Shown here: positions 46,900 to 58,214 of the stretch, piece by piece
How positions within the stretch are numbered: position 1 is the first letter of the stretch
Layout: every line of letters starts with the position of its first letter
NCBI GenBank assembly: GCA_017893485.1
Contig: CM030362.1
Coordinates: 124,001 to 188,000, forward strand
Origin: Hemerocallis citrina
Lineage: Eukaryota; Streptophyta; Magnoliopsida; Asparagales; Asphodelaceae
Length of the DNA stretch: 64,000 bases
Reading direction: 5' to 3'
The notes under the pieces: generated by a model
What the model saw: the letters and a program-made list of their open reading frames with translations, nothing else
Database searches by the model: none
What the model was told of the DNA's origin: nothing
Made by a program: the position numbers and the translations under genes

Positions 46900-47830
46900 A
46901 AGTAGATATTCATGCTTAAATAATATTCATGCTTAAGTAGTTAGTAGACATTCATGCTTAAGTAACATCCATGCTTAAAGTAGTAAGTAGATACTCATGT
47001 TAAGTTGTAGTAACATCCATGTTTAAAGTAATAAGTAGATACCCATGCTTAAGTATTAATAAAGATCCATGCTTAGTAGTAGGTATCCATGCTTAAAGTG
47101 TAGTAGATACTCATGCTTGAGTTATAGTAATTATACCATGCTTAGATTGTTGTAGGATTGATGCTCATGCTATATACCATGCTAGATTGTTGTAGGATTG
47201 ATGCTCGTGCTATATACCATGCTAGATTGTTGTAGGATTAATGCTCATGCTATATACCATGTTAGATTGTTGTAGGTTGACACTCATGCCATATACCATG
47301 CTTGGATTGTTGTAGGATTGATGCTCATGTTGTAGGAAACCCATGCTTATGTGTATACCATATTGTAGGTTGATGTAGTGAGGAAACCATACTATGTATA
47401 TACCATGTTGTAGGAAACCATACTATGTTGCATACCATGTTGTAGGAAACCATACTATGTTGCATACCATGTTGTAGGATAGCATACTATGTTGTATACG
47501 ATGTTGTAGGAAACCATACTATGTTATATACCATGTTGTAGGAAGCCATACTATGTTGTATACCATGTTGTAGGAAGCCCATGCTTATGTGTATACCATA
47601 TTGTAGGTTGATGTAATGAAGAAACCATACTTATGTTGTATACCATGCTAAGTAGTAGTAAAGACTTCATGCTTAAGTAGTAGTAGAAGAACCATGCTTA
47701 ACAGCTTAAGTGTAGTAAGGAATCATACTTGAGTCACATGTAGAGTTCATGTTTGAGTTGTAGAAATGATCCATGCTTAAGTAGTAGTGGATACTCATGT
47801 TGTAGTTAAGTTGTAGTAAAAGAATCATAT
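46900..47830 (+). repeat. Degenerate CATGCTTAAGTAG / ACCATGTTGTAGGAAACC repeats in the LTR
   Basis: Successive variants occur: CATGCTTAAGTAGTAGTAGA-type, then about 41-bp ATTGTTGTAGGATTGATGCT-type units (47147-47290), then about 32-bp ACCATGTTGTAGGAAACCAT-type units (47399-47590). They grade into one another, which suggests ongoing slippage or unequal exchange. Confidence 0.85.
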
Positions 47831-49848
47831 TGTTGTAGTTGTGGTGTTAACTATCTTGTTGTAGTTAGTGTTAGTAAAAAGCCCATACATGCTTGAATGG
47901 TATAGTGTAACATTGTAGTTAAAAGAACTATACTTGAATTGTATATGGTAGTATTGTACTGAATGATTAAAAAGAACCCATGAACCCGTGCTTGAGCTAG
48001 GTGTTCTAGTTTAACTATTGTAATGAACCTATGTTCCATCATTGTTCTAGTCAACTTTAAAGAGAACCCATGAACTAGCACTATGGTACTTCTAGCTCAA
48101 TTGATAGAACCCATGCATTTAGTTCTAGGTGATTCTAGCTCAACTTGAGAAAGAACCCAAGAATCTAGTTGCATGTAGTTCTAATTCAATTGGGGAAAAA
48201 ACCCATGGATTCTAATTTTATAAGGTTCTCATTAAAATTAGACCATAGCATGTGAACATTCTTCATCTTCATGGGTAATAGGGGTTGGGAAAGTCACTAA
48301 TAATTGTTAGCTTGATAAAAGCTAGTCTAGGGTCTTCTAATTACCCTAGGGGTCATCGACCATCAAGACTGCATCCTACCACCTTAGAGACTATGAATAG
48401 ATCTCACCTCGAGCACCAACGGATCTTAACCGGTGTAGGTTGATCGTGGGCCGAGAGTGTTGATAGAATCCAAGTTAGGGGTAGTGATGAGTGAGGGAGA
48501 TCTCGTTACTAGTGTCTTGGTTCGAGGGACCATGAGTTGGACCATGATAATCTAAGTTGAAAATCATGTAAGATTGTTTAGGATTAGTGACATCATTAGG
48601 GTAGTCACTTATAAATATCCTTACTTAACCATATTTGCCAAAAGGGAGGGGTTGGTATTAGGGGTGACACCTTATGACCCAACTCGTTCTTTGGGCCGAC
48701 ATTAGGTGGTGTTATTGGGTTGTACCTTCCCGTCAAAGGGATACGTACGGTACCTTCTCACAAGTTGGGAGCACGGGTTGCGTATCTCACACTGTTAATT
48801 CCTGAAGTGCCATGATAAGGGCGGGCGGAGCTAGGGGATGGACCCTGAAACTCCCTCGTGTTCTATGCCGGGGAAGCGAACAGGCCATAGACTACGGTCT
48901 ATGAGTTAGGGGGCCGTAGGGAATGCTTCGAGCTAACTTGTGTTGCAGTAACTCTGAGGGTTCGTTTGGTTTTTGAGTGAGGTCCGGTTAGACGGGTAGT
49001 AGTGGCAAACATAGACACCATGAGCGTACTGCATTGGTGGGACTTGACCACGTCTGCAACCTCATCAGTCACGTTGTATCTGTCAGGAACATGTTGTGTA
49101 CAAGTAGAAATTCATAACGCTGGTTCAAATCCCTATATATGGAGAATGGCTTGATATGGACGTATGTAGTATGGGATGCATACGATTCCAGATTCTCGCT
49201 TGCATTAGAATAGGAGCATCCTAGCCTTAGTTGACATTGCATTAGATTCCAGTCATTGCACTCACGAACACTTAAACTACACCGATATATTTTACCATGT
49301 TTTTATATGTTTGTTTTTGGAGATCTGCTGCTAGTCATCAACCTTTAAGCGTTAGTATATGTACTGACGTCCCCACTCTAATAGTTTGTGGATACAAGAT
49401 CACGAACCGGGAGGACTCTAGTCAAGGCATGGTCTACAACTGAAAAGCCCAATGTTTATCATTTTCATTCACGTATACTCTGATGTAATATATTGAATCA
49501 ATGGAAACACTCGGCCTGTAATATTGTATTAATAAAAAGTTTTAAAATTTTTCTGTTTTTTGTGTATTGTGACTAATTGAATGTAAAGGTTCTGGCTCGT
49601 GTCTCGAATTCTCCATACAGGAAGTTCGGGGCGTTACAGGAACGACAAGTTTAGTTCAAAAAATTAACACTAAACTTGCCGTGTACCAACGGCGAGCATG
49701 AAACAACTAAACTCGTCGTTGGAAATGGCGAGTTTAGTTATTGAGTCTACAAACACAAATATTTTGATAACTATCCTGTTTCTGCAAATAGTTTCAAAAA
49801 GTGGCGTATAAAACAAAAAAATCGGGCTGTCCTCCACCCACCTGAGGT

Positions 49849-50138
49849 TAGGGCTGCAATCAAGTCGAGCCGAGCTGAATACCTTCAGGCTCGAGCTCGG
49901 CTCGTTTACGAAACGAGCATAGTTTTGAGCTCGAGCACGGCTCGAGCTCGGTTCGAGCCGAGCTTTGACCGTATTCGAGCCGAATAGCTCGCGAGCTTAG
50001 CCTAAAAAAAAAACTCAAGCTCGAGCTCGGCTCGTTTACGAAACGTGCTCGGTTTTGAGCTCGAGCTCGGCTCAAGCTCGGTTCGAGCAGAGCTTTGACC
50101 GAGCTTGAGCCGAATAGCTCGATTCGTTTGCAGCCCTA
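49849..50138. mobile_element. hAT-type MITE built of CTCGAGCTCGGCTCG motifs
   Basis: The ends TAGGGCTGCAA and, complemented, TAGGGCTGCAAACGAATCG are flanked by the perfect 8-bp duplication CCTGAGGT (49841-49848 and 50139-50146). The interior is two diverged halves of GAGCTCGGCTCG, TTTACGAAACG and GGTTCGAGCC motifs. No coding sequence. Confidence 0.9.
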
Positions 50139-50240
50139 CCTGAGGTTAAAGATCTCCCCACTGGTATTTATCTTTTTTCTTTTTTTCTTTTAAAAATAAA
50201 TATTATTAGTAATGACCAAAACGGAAATATAAAAAAGTAA

Positions 50241-50413
50241 GAGTAATGCTAGAGCTACTACCAATTTCACTATATTTCTCTTCACTACCTCAGGTGGCAT
50301 ACTCCAATAGGTAGGGGATGATAGAGTAGACGGGAGAACTCTCTAATAGTAGTATGCCACCTAAGGTAGTGAAGGAAATGGTAGTAAAATTGGTAGTGGC
50401 TAAAGCATTACTC
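50241..50413 (+). mobile_element. MULE-type MITE, family Q, copy 1
   Basis: The ends GAGTAATGCTAGAGC and, complemented, GAGTAATGCTTTAGCC are flanked by AAAAAGTAA (50232-50240) and CAAAAGTAA (50414-50422), 8 of 9 identical. 173 bp; both arms extend well inside, so it can fold fully. Confidence 0.88.
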
Positions 50414-50485
50414 CAAAAGTAAAATTGAGTACAGCTGTACAGCTGCATGTATGTGCTAATAATACAAGTGCAATCATAGGGAATT

Positions 50486-50661
50486 GAGTAATGCTTTAGC
50501 CACTACCAATTTCACTACCATTTCCTTCACTACCTTAGGTGGCATACTCCTATTGGAGAGTTCTCCCACCTACTCTATCATCCCCTACCTATTGGAGTGT
50601 GCCACCTAAGATAGTGAAGAGAAATGTATTGAAATTGGTAGTGGCTCTAGTAGCATTACTC
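50486..50661 (-). mobile_element. MULE-type MITE, family Q, copy 2
   Basis: Same family as 50241-50413 in inverse orientation, with the perfect 9-bp duplication TAGGGAATT (50477-50485 and 50662-50670). Confidence 0.92.
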
Positions 50662-50670
50662 TAGGGAATT

Positions 50671-51208
50671 AGAAGGCCTTGACAGTTTTCGTAACTAAGA
50701 TCTCGTGTTTTGTGTTGCTGCGATAATCCCCTTCAAAGTGCTGGAAATTCCTTTCTGCCCTGGAAGTGGAACTCACCTGAGTTTGACCTTACTCCTTATC
50801 TCAATGCAATTGAAACCATTTAACTCTCTCTCTCTCTCTCAAGTCCCAAACATCCTCAAGTTAAGTCTGTCTTCGCGTATGACATTAAAGTTTACGACAT
50901 GCATGGCTCAACAGTTTGGGTACAATCACAAGAACTAAATATACCCAACTCTTCTTTTTTGTACTTACTGGGCTTTCAGGCCATAATCAAAATATAACAA
51001 TACAAAAAATAAACCAAATAAAATAAAAAACTCCCTACTCTTGTTTAAACTAACAACTTCAGCTCCCAAATTTATTTAGAAGAATCTTCTTCTAAGCATA
51101 AGCTGCAGTACTACTGTCTCCATTAAAATGACTTTTGACATAATCCATTCTGGCTTCCCTGATCCATGATAGACTACTCAACATGACTTTGAGATGCCAA
51201 CATTCTAA
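50671..51208. other. Noncoding, unassigned
   Basis: Contains a short CT repeat (50826-50840). A possible degraded exon near 50720-50820 (one frame reads SAGNSFLPWKWNSPEFDLTP) could not be assigned to a family. Nothing else seen. Confidence 0.4.
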
Positions 51209-51482
51209 TCTCTAATATTATAATGGGAGAAACCTTAGTGTCATTTGTAAATATACCACTTTATCCGTAAATTTATCACTTTACGTGTATTGCACGCGCA
51301 ACTCAAACTCTCCCATTATACATTTTATTTAAATCTACCAATTTACGTGCATTATACGTATAGTTCAAACTCTCTCATTATACTTTTTATATTACTTTAA
51401 AAAATATATATTTATTAACACGTGCTATATTATATTACTTTAAAAACTATATATTGATTATAACGTGCATCGCAACTACTAG
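51209..51482 (+). mobile_element. Short non-autonomous Helitron
   Basis: Starts A|TCTCTAATATTATAATGGG and ends AACGTGCATCGCAACTACTAG|T; 274 bp, no gene. The 3' hairpin is shortened in this copy. Confidence 0.72.
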
Positions 51483-51570
51483 TATATGTAACTGTACTTC
51501 ATCTTTCAGCTTTTGAAAGGTCACTATGAGAATTTGTGACCCGCCATCAAAAGCTATATAAGGAGTCGTT

Positions 51571-52032
51571 TTATGAGTGTTTCCTCTCCCATTTCCCTTC
51601 ACGCCTCCCATCCCCCTCTCTCCTCTCAGCAAGCTGTCTTGATTTGCTACCTCGTGATCCATGTCTGGAACCAGAACTAAACTCCTCAGCCACCCCATCA
51701 AAGGCTGACGATGACTCCGGCTCACCCACACTGTTTGCATCACCAGAATCTCTGCTCCCATCAAAACCGTCTTCATAAGACGCAGTGCTGTGCTCCTCCA
51801 AGCGGTCTCTTGATTGCAGAATGGTTGGAAGGTGATCAGAGAATGATCGAGAGCCTGCAAGCACTACAGTTGGTGGAGCTGGTAAAGATACTGCACTAGC
51901 AGTTGGACCCGCTGCTGTTGCTGTTTGTAAAGTGCCACTCTCATATATGGCCTCTGCTGCTTGGCCTGAGGTTTCCTTCATTTCCTTGCCTCCCATTAAT
52001 ATTATCTCTTTCCCGATATCTTTCCCTAGCAC
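51571..52032 (-). pseudogene. Unrecognised Ser/Gly/Glu-rich exon, probably a gene fragment
   Basis: Reading leftward, a plausible acceptor (TTGCAG near 52038) precedes a 153-codon open frame containing LGKDIGKEIILMGGKEMKE, then a low-complexity region (SVGEPESSSAFDGVAEEFSS), then a basic tail (KSRQLAERREGDGRREGKW). I recognise no domain. A second minus-strand frame overlaps to 51447 and runs into the Helitron end. No upstream exon was found within the next 240 bases, where the hairpin-array MITE begins. It may be the last exon of a decayed host gene or of one cut by insertions. Confidence 0.4.
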
Positions 52033-52278
52033 GACTGCAACAGTTCACAGAGTACAACTATTTAAGAGTTCTATGACTAAAGAACATACTACTATACTAC
52101 TGGTCTATTCCCCTAACGGAAACTCAAAATTAGTTATGAAAATAAATATTACTTTTAACCATTCGATTGTAAGGGTATTTATTTTGCGGGTGAAAAAAAA
52201 TGTGTTCCTCATTTAACACCCATGTAGTATAGAGCATGATACATTATCTGTCACAAGCTATTTATTGAGTCCTTCAGA

Positions 52279-53161
52279 GAAAATTTTGCCATACTGCCCC
52301 AGTTTGTGAAAATATTTGGCGCTCTGTCCCACTTCCGAAAACAATTAGCGATCTGCCCCTGTTTAGGACACGTCAGCATAAACCGTTATTGGAAATAACG
52401 GCATAGGTTATTTACGTGCCGTTATTTCCAATAACGGCATCTATATTTAAAAAAAATGTCATGCCGTTATTTGGAGTAACGGCATAGGTTATTTTGTTTT
52501 TCGACAGCTTGTAGTCTCCATTTAGAAAAAAAAATTGCAGGTGTGAAAACCTTATAACAGATGCCGTTATTTCAAATAACGGCATTTTCAATACTAATGC
52601 CGTTATTTGGAATAACGGCATCAGTTATAATTTTTTTTAAATAAAAAAGTAACTTATTATTCATCCTCTCTGACGAATAAGTTAAAAATAAAAAATAAGA
52701 ATTATAACTGATGCCGTTAATCCAAATAACGGCATTAGTTATAATTTTTTTTTAAAAAAAAACTTATTATTCATTCTCTCTGTTTCCAAACAACGGCAAG
52801 AGTTCATTTATATATAACTGATGCCGTTATCTCCAATAACGGCATCAGTCATTCGAATGCTGTTATTCAGGATAACGGCATTATTTATAAGTTTTTTTCA
52901 CACTTAGAATTTTTTAAAGTTAGAAGATTCACACTTGTAAGAGAAATATACTGATGCCATTAAACCAAATAACGACATGAAAAAAAAAATGTAAAATAGA
53001 TGCCGTTATTGAAAATAACGGCACGTAAATAACCTATGCCGTTATTTTCAATAACGGTTTATGTTGACGTGTCCTAAACAGGGGTAGATCGCTAATTGTT
53101 TTCGGAAGTGGGGCAGAGTACCAAATATTGTCAAAAAGTGGGGCAGTACGGCAAAATTTTC
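52279..53161. mobile_element. Hairpin-array MULE-type MITE, second family (ATAACGGC hairpins)
   Basis: The ends GAAAATTTTGCCATACTGCC and, complemented, GAAAATTTTGCCGTACTGCC are flanked by TCCTTCAGA (52270-52278) and TCCTTAAGA (53162-53170), 8 of 9 identical. The terminal inverted repeats run about 120 bp (to ACGTCAGCATAAACCGTTATTG). The centre is a run of about ten hairpins with arms GCCGTTATT and AATAACGGC and loops TCC or GGA, separated by AT-rich linkers. Same architecture as family H but no sequence identity. No protein. Confidence 0.9.
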
Positions 53162-53763
53162 TCCTTAAGAGCATATGTAGTGTCGTTGTCTATATTTGAA
53201 AATATTGGAAATTTTAGAAGAAAAAACACTATTGTACTTGTTCTCTATATTTGAAGATTTTGGGATTTGAGGAACCATAGTGCTCTATATTTGGGAAGAG
53301 ATTTGAGAATTCTCCAAATAGAGCAATCGAAAGATGATCGATCGTCCGTCCTAAAAATTAACTATTTAGGGTTTCAGACGAAAGATGAAGTTTCGTCTAA
53401 AAAAGTTTTTATTTTTTTTAGTGTCGGACAGTAGATCATTTACCGTACATTTTTTTTAAATGATCTTCCGTCCAATCAAGATTCTTTGAGATTTGGATTG
53501 GGAAGGAATATCTTCTTTCGTTTGATGTCCCCAATTTTTTTTTGATTTATTGAATTACTATAATACCCTCCTTCAATCCAACGGCTATTAAATTTCTCCA
53601 ACGACTAAATAACGGCTAGAAATTTAATCCCAACTCTATTTATATTCACTCTGTGATTCCCTAAGATCAGACACCAAAATTTCCAATACAATCTCCCCAA
53701 AATTTTCTTCTGTAAGAATCTGTATCTTTCTTTCTTATATTTTTTTTATAAATAAATCGATAC

Positions 53764-54646
53764 AATGACGAATCGTTCATTAGAGGCAAGGCATACACTG
53801 CTATTGAAGATGTTACGATATCCCAGAGCTTGGTTGCTATAACTTAAGATACGTTGATCGGTAGTGATCAATCCGACACACAGTTTTGGGATCACATTTT
53901 TCTTACATATTCCGGTCTCATAAGCACTACAATCGACAGAACAACCGTCTCTTTTTCAAGTAGATTCTCGGTAATTTCAAAAGAAGTAGCTATGTACAAT
54001 GAGAAGTTGGGCAGCGTAACAAATAGAGCAGCAAGCAGTACTACTGAGGTGAATAAGGTATGTATAGTTTATGTGGTTAATGTGAATTTATTATTTTCAA
54101 ACTATAAATTTGAATCATTAACTAGTGCTTTTGTAATTTTGTAATTCGGAAAGATACACGAAACAAGAATGGAATACACGCAAACGGTTGGGAAAGCTTT
54201 CAAATTCGAGGAATGTAATGAAATACTCAAAAATCAACCAAAATTTTCCTTTCGTACAACCTAAATTTTTGACTTTGTCCCGAATTCCCAATCCCTGGAA
54301 GGTGGTAGTACTATTTGTTTGCCTAAAACCGTCCTCTGGGATTCAAATATATCCATTGAAGTCGATACCCCCTCAAGTAGAGAAGAAAAAAGGAAAACGG
54401 TCGGCCGAATCTTCTGATTTTTCGGCAATGGTTGAAGAGACCAAAAATTTTAACAACTGTTATAAAGAGATGCAAGAAAAGATGATGGCGATGAAACAAA
54501 AAGACTACGAACGGAAGGAACGAATGGAAGCAGACCGCATAATGAGTATGAATCTCACTACTTTATCTGATACTCAATGCTTTTATTTCATGTGTAGACA
54601 AAATCAAATAATGCAAAAAATGGGGATACTATCCAGGGTAAAGTAG
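53764..54646 (+). pseudogene. Harbinger ORF1 (SANT/NAM-associated-type), broken
   Basis: ORF1 proteins of Harbinger elements bind DNA and bring the transposase to the nucleus. Exon 1 from about 53790 reads YTAIEDVTISQSLVAIT, then a TAA stop where the family usually has Gln, then DTLIGSDQSDTQFWDHIFLT and RTTVSFSSRFSVISKEV to a GT donor near 54058. The second exon has GKAFKFEECNEILKNQPKF (about 54190-54246) in one frame and then shifts. The remaining 54280-54646 frame is Lys/Glu/Met-rich (coiled coil), as in NAM-associated C-termini. At least one stop and one frameshift make it inactive. Confidence 0.65.
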
Positions 54647-55007
54647 CATCAATTTGTATGGTTGTGTTGCATTATCTTTTGTATCATGCTTATTGTATCC
54701 GAATGTTGCAAGTTTTTTTTATTATCTTGTATTAGGAAGAGAAAACATTGTTGCAAGTTAATTTGTATGGAATTCAATGCATTCAGAATTTAAAAAAGTG
54801 GCAAACATACAATGAAATAGAAACATATACTTGCATTTGCTAATTCTCATCATCTCCATATTGATTCCAAATGTGCTCAACTAAATCTTGACAAAGTACA
54901 TGATGTCTTTGTCGGTCATGTAGTTATACCATGCGTGTATTTCGTGCTGTACGCTCAATTAGTCCAACTCTGTTAGGTACGATGAAGGTATAGTGAGCTT
55001 GTTGGTC

Positions 55008-55394
55008 TTACTCATAGTCACTAATTCTTTCTTCACGTTTATCCTCAACAATCATATTGTGTAAAATGATACATGTCTTCATAATATAGGAAAGACTGTC
55101 AGCATCCCATAGTCTGGCTGGACCCCCTACAATCGCAAATTGTGCTTGTAAGACCACGAATGCGCGTTCAACATCTTTTCTTGTGACTTCTTGCATTTGA
55201 ACAAATTCTGGTAATTGAAAATTAGAAGTCTCGGTATTTGAGTAGTTTATATTCCTCTGCACCCCCCATTGTCGCGACGAGGATGGTTGCTCGCCAGATA
55301 CAGATCTTCTACGAGAAATAGCTTGAGTGGGAATAGAATCTTTCAACACTGGTTCTAATAGAATGATACGCCGTAGCTGAGCCTTAGTATTCAA
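55008..55394 (-). pseudogene. Harbinger transposase, C-terminal part
   Basis: Contains FVQMQEVTRKDVERAFVVLQ, then AQFAIVGGPARLW, then IMKTCIILHNMIVEDKRE. This is the strongly conserved end of plant Harbinger (DDE_Tnp_4 / plant transposon protein) transposases, including the catalytic Glu region of RKDVERAFGVLQ. The upstream catalytic Asp blocks are not recognisable; the 5' part of the frame (SGEQPSSSRQWGVQ) looks unrelated or intronic. Truncated. Confidence 0.78.
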
Positions 55395-56479
55395 AGATTC
55401 CTAAAACCGTCGGTATAATTCCTCTTGTAATAATTAGTTTTCAATAGCAGATATAGTGTTACATTTTCCCAATAAATTATTCTAAAAATAAATAATTTTT
55501 TAATTTGTACTCACATAAGATAGTGTGCCTCGAGGCTCAAACTCGAAAGATTTCTGTGGGAAACTTCTCGTAACTATATTGCCGCCAAAAGTGTCAATTC
55601 TACTACACACTCGCCGTACCTGACAGGCCTTTCAAGGGAGGTTTGTGTGGTATACTCGGTCGGCGCCCAATATAGGGGAGATGGAAATGGTAATTGAGTA
55701 GTAGGATCAATAATACTTGTTGGGCCAATGAAATCGATATTTGCAGCATGCGAGAGTGTTTTCATAATAACCCCTATTGATACCGTAGCCCAATATTGAT
55801 CGTATATATGATTTTATACATGATGGACCAACTGAGTAGCGCCAATTGGTGGACTAACGTCTTATGGGGGTATTCAAGACATAATAGTTAGTGGATTTCT
55901 TGGGATAACAATAATTTCAGTCAGTTGGCGATAACAACGTTCACCGAGATACAATACACCCTGTATCACATATATTAACTTCAGAATATATTCAATTTTT
56001 TAAAATTAATATGATCATAAAATTTAAATTACCCCAGTATATGGATTGTCACCTGATAACTCGATGTTGCGACATTATGTTCGCAAGGACAATATCACGC
56101 TCTCCCTCATATGTTGATCCTAAATAGGGTCTAGCTCGTTTTCTACTAATATGTGTACAACTTAACTATAGAAGGTTACAAATGGGTCTTTTTGCAAGAT
56201 CCTTCAGGAAAAGCCTTACAAAACTCTCCCTAAGGGTAAGAAACTAATTATTCATACCTTATATTCTACAAGAGCTTAACATGAAAGATAGTCTTTATTG
56301 ATGCGAATTCTTACAAACCATCTCTTCTTAAAATTAAACTTAAGTGGAATTTCTCCTTCCTAGATACTATGCCTTCTCCCTTACTTAATTCAGAATACAT
56401 CAATGTCTACTGCTAAATACACTTCTATATAAATAATTCTTCACGAAGACGTGCATATATATATTTAACTTTTTACAGG
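55395..56479. other. Noncoding or heavily decayed transposon sequence
   Basis: Minus-strand frames at 55574-55765 and nearby have no recognisable family and may be transposon leftovers. 56000-56479 is AT-rich without a call. Confidence 0.4.
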
Positions 56480-56530
56480 GCTTTTTACATGCTGCATCGT
56501 TCACAGAAACATGCCGTAGGCACGTGTCCT
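56480..56530 (+). other. Helitron-type hairpin motif, isolated
   Basis: ATGCCGTAGGCACGTGTCC matches the hairpin of 6018 and of the palindrome arms, with the same upstream setting (TTTTTACA...TCGTTC). No CTAG end follows within 20 bases. Confidence 0.35.
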
Positions 56531-56679
56531 TGTCTTACAACAAGTTTCCATGCTTACATCATATGTTCAATAATTGCTACAAATATGTAACTGCTTACAT
56601 CAGCTTGTAATAATTGTTCTAATTACATTGTGGACTATTCTAGACAAAGAGAATCATCCTGGCCGACATCTTCAGATGC

Positions 56680-58111
56680 TCCACATTTGTGTTGATGTTA
56701 TGTCTTCATCAAGCTACAGTAGTATCCAGCTGTCTGTATCTGGTACCAACTGTCAAACAGCTCATACTTATCTTGTGGTTGTTTTATTTTTGCTATACTA
56801 TACATTATTATTTTATCTGGGTCTAGGCTGTCATAGATCCATATGTTGCTGTCGCAGTACGTTGCTGTACAAAAACTAACTTTCTCGCTGCTACGAGAAA
56901 GCGAAAAGTTCTAGAAACTAGACCCCCTGAAGGTTCCAACGCATATTCACATGATGCATTTTGAATACAGTAACTATGTCTAATAGTTGATTTTTTATGG
57001 GTCTACTGTTTAGACAGCAACTTAGTATGAAGTTATTATATGTATAGTCCGACTAAAAACTTAATTAAAATTCTTACAAAAATTATAATTTAGTTCTTGA
57101 CAATGTTTATTAACATTCCAGCAATTTTTAGATCGTAACTCTTACGTTAAACTATTGTTTCAATTAGTTGAACATGATAATGTAACTATAAATAACGAAT
57201 TTGGAATTACGATAGTACAGTGGTAGAATTTAAATATTTTACAATCTATAAGTTGGATTGAGAATCCGTCAAATGTTCTAGAAACTAGATACAATGTGCT
57301 AAAATTTCTATTTAATAAGTTCTAGATAATATCACCAGTAATTATGTCAAATTCTCACTCCAAATTGGAGCAAACAGCATACCAGAAACATACATGTTGA
57401 TTTTAACGATTTTCCTTTGCAAGTGTATAGTTTTATGGTTAAAAATGAACACAAAACCACATTTAGATGTCAGTATAATTTCTATTATTAACATGACGAA
57501 CATTAGCATTTCAACGATATTAACTAATAGTTATAATATAAAAATGGGGTGATTAATAGATACTTGATTAAGAATTAGTAGTGTAGGTTATGATTTTGTT
57601 TTAGAACGATTATAATGGATTCAGTTATGGAGGTGAAGGAGTTTTGGACATTATGATTTGTTTGGTTTCTTCTTGTTTGGGTTGGGTTGGGTTTGTATGG
57701 GCTTAAGTTGGGTTCCCTATAAAATAAGGAATTTAAATAATTTGTAGAGTGTGCTAGAATAAAAGGAAAAATAGTTGTGATTAAAATAGAAAGGGGCCTA
57801 CAGAATAAATCAATAAAAAAATTATGTAATGGATTAGGAGTTGGGCTCACAATAAAATAAGAAATTAAATAGTTATATGATGGGCTTTGATCATCAACTA
57901 AAATAAATTATAATAACAATAATAATGATGATGATGATGATGATGATGATAATAATAAATAGATTGAAATTTCGGATTCTAACAATATGATTGAATGTCC
58001 AAAGGAAGAAATCGAATTCAGAAAAATAGTAGGATTTATTTAGAAAATCGGAATATAAGAATATGAGAAAAAAATAAATACAAATCTGCACAATCGGAGA
58101 TGAGGGTTACA
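56680..58111 (-). mobile_element. Family L LTR remnant
   Basis: Ends AGATGAGGGTTACA like copies 2 and 3. It contains GTTCTAGAAACTAGACCCCC followed by GGTTCCAACGCATATTC, matching the inverse of copy 1 at 3490-3530. The TGTCACGCCCC start is missing, so it is truncated at an uncertain point. A short GAT repeat lies at 57925-57950. Confidence 0.6.
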
Positions 58112-58214
58112 GATTGAGTCATTTGTCAAGATGTTATACATAGGATCCAAGCATGATGGCTTAATTGAAGAAGTGCTAGTAGTGTTTTGTGTCCCAAACA
58201 TATACATTTGAAGT

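Larger units (their letters stand above)
45623..49638 (+). mobile_element. Solo long LTR, family M
   Basis: Starts TGTAATATCCCTATAAAT, ends AAGTTCGGGGCGTTACA, and is flanked by the perfect 5-bp repeat GGAAC (45618-45622 and 49639-49643). It is 4016 bp with a TATA box at 45968, a degenerate repeat region (46900-47830) and no protein domains. The layout parallels family L (TGTAA start, GGGGCGT(T/G)ACA end, tandem region in the middle), but the sequence is different. Confidence 0.9.
45354..49823. mobile_element. Hairpin-array MULE-type MITE, family H, copy 4 (interrupted)
   Basis: The left end GATTTTTTTTAATATGCCAT (45354) and the right end, complemented GATTTTTTTGTTTTATACGC (49823), belong to family H. 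The interior hairpins continue on both sides of a nested solo LTR (45623-49638), so the MITE proper is 45354-45622 plus 49644-49823. The 9-bp flanks are only loosely similar (GCCTGTGTG and GGGCTGTCC). Confidence 0.75.
53169..56000. mobile_element. Decayed PIF/Harbinger transposon
   Basis: The left end GAGCATATGTAGTGTCG after TAA fits a Harbinger terminus and abuts the MITE's target duplication. Inside are the two genes typical of the superfamily: a Myb/SANT-NAM-type ORF1 on the plus strand and a transposase C-terminus on the minus strand, converging. A hairpin GACGAAA-GATGAAG-TTTCGTC (53378-53398) resembles those in the Harbinger MITE at 36580. The right end was not found; the limit given is approximate. 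Confidence 0.6.

Noticed and set aside
51571..52032. Functional gene call for the minus-strand 153-codon frame
   Set aside because: No recognisable domain, no upstream exons, and it is squeezed between a Helitron and a MITE; kept only as a low-confidence fragment.
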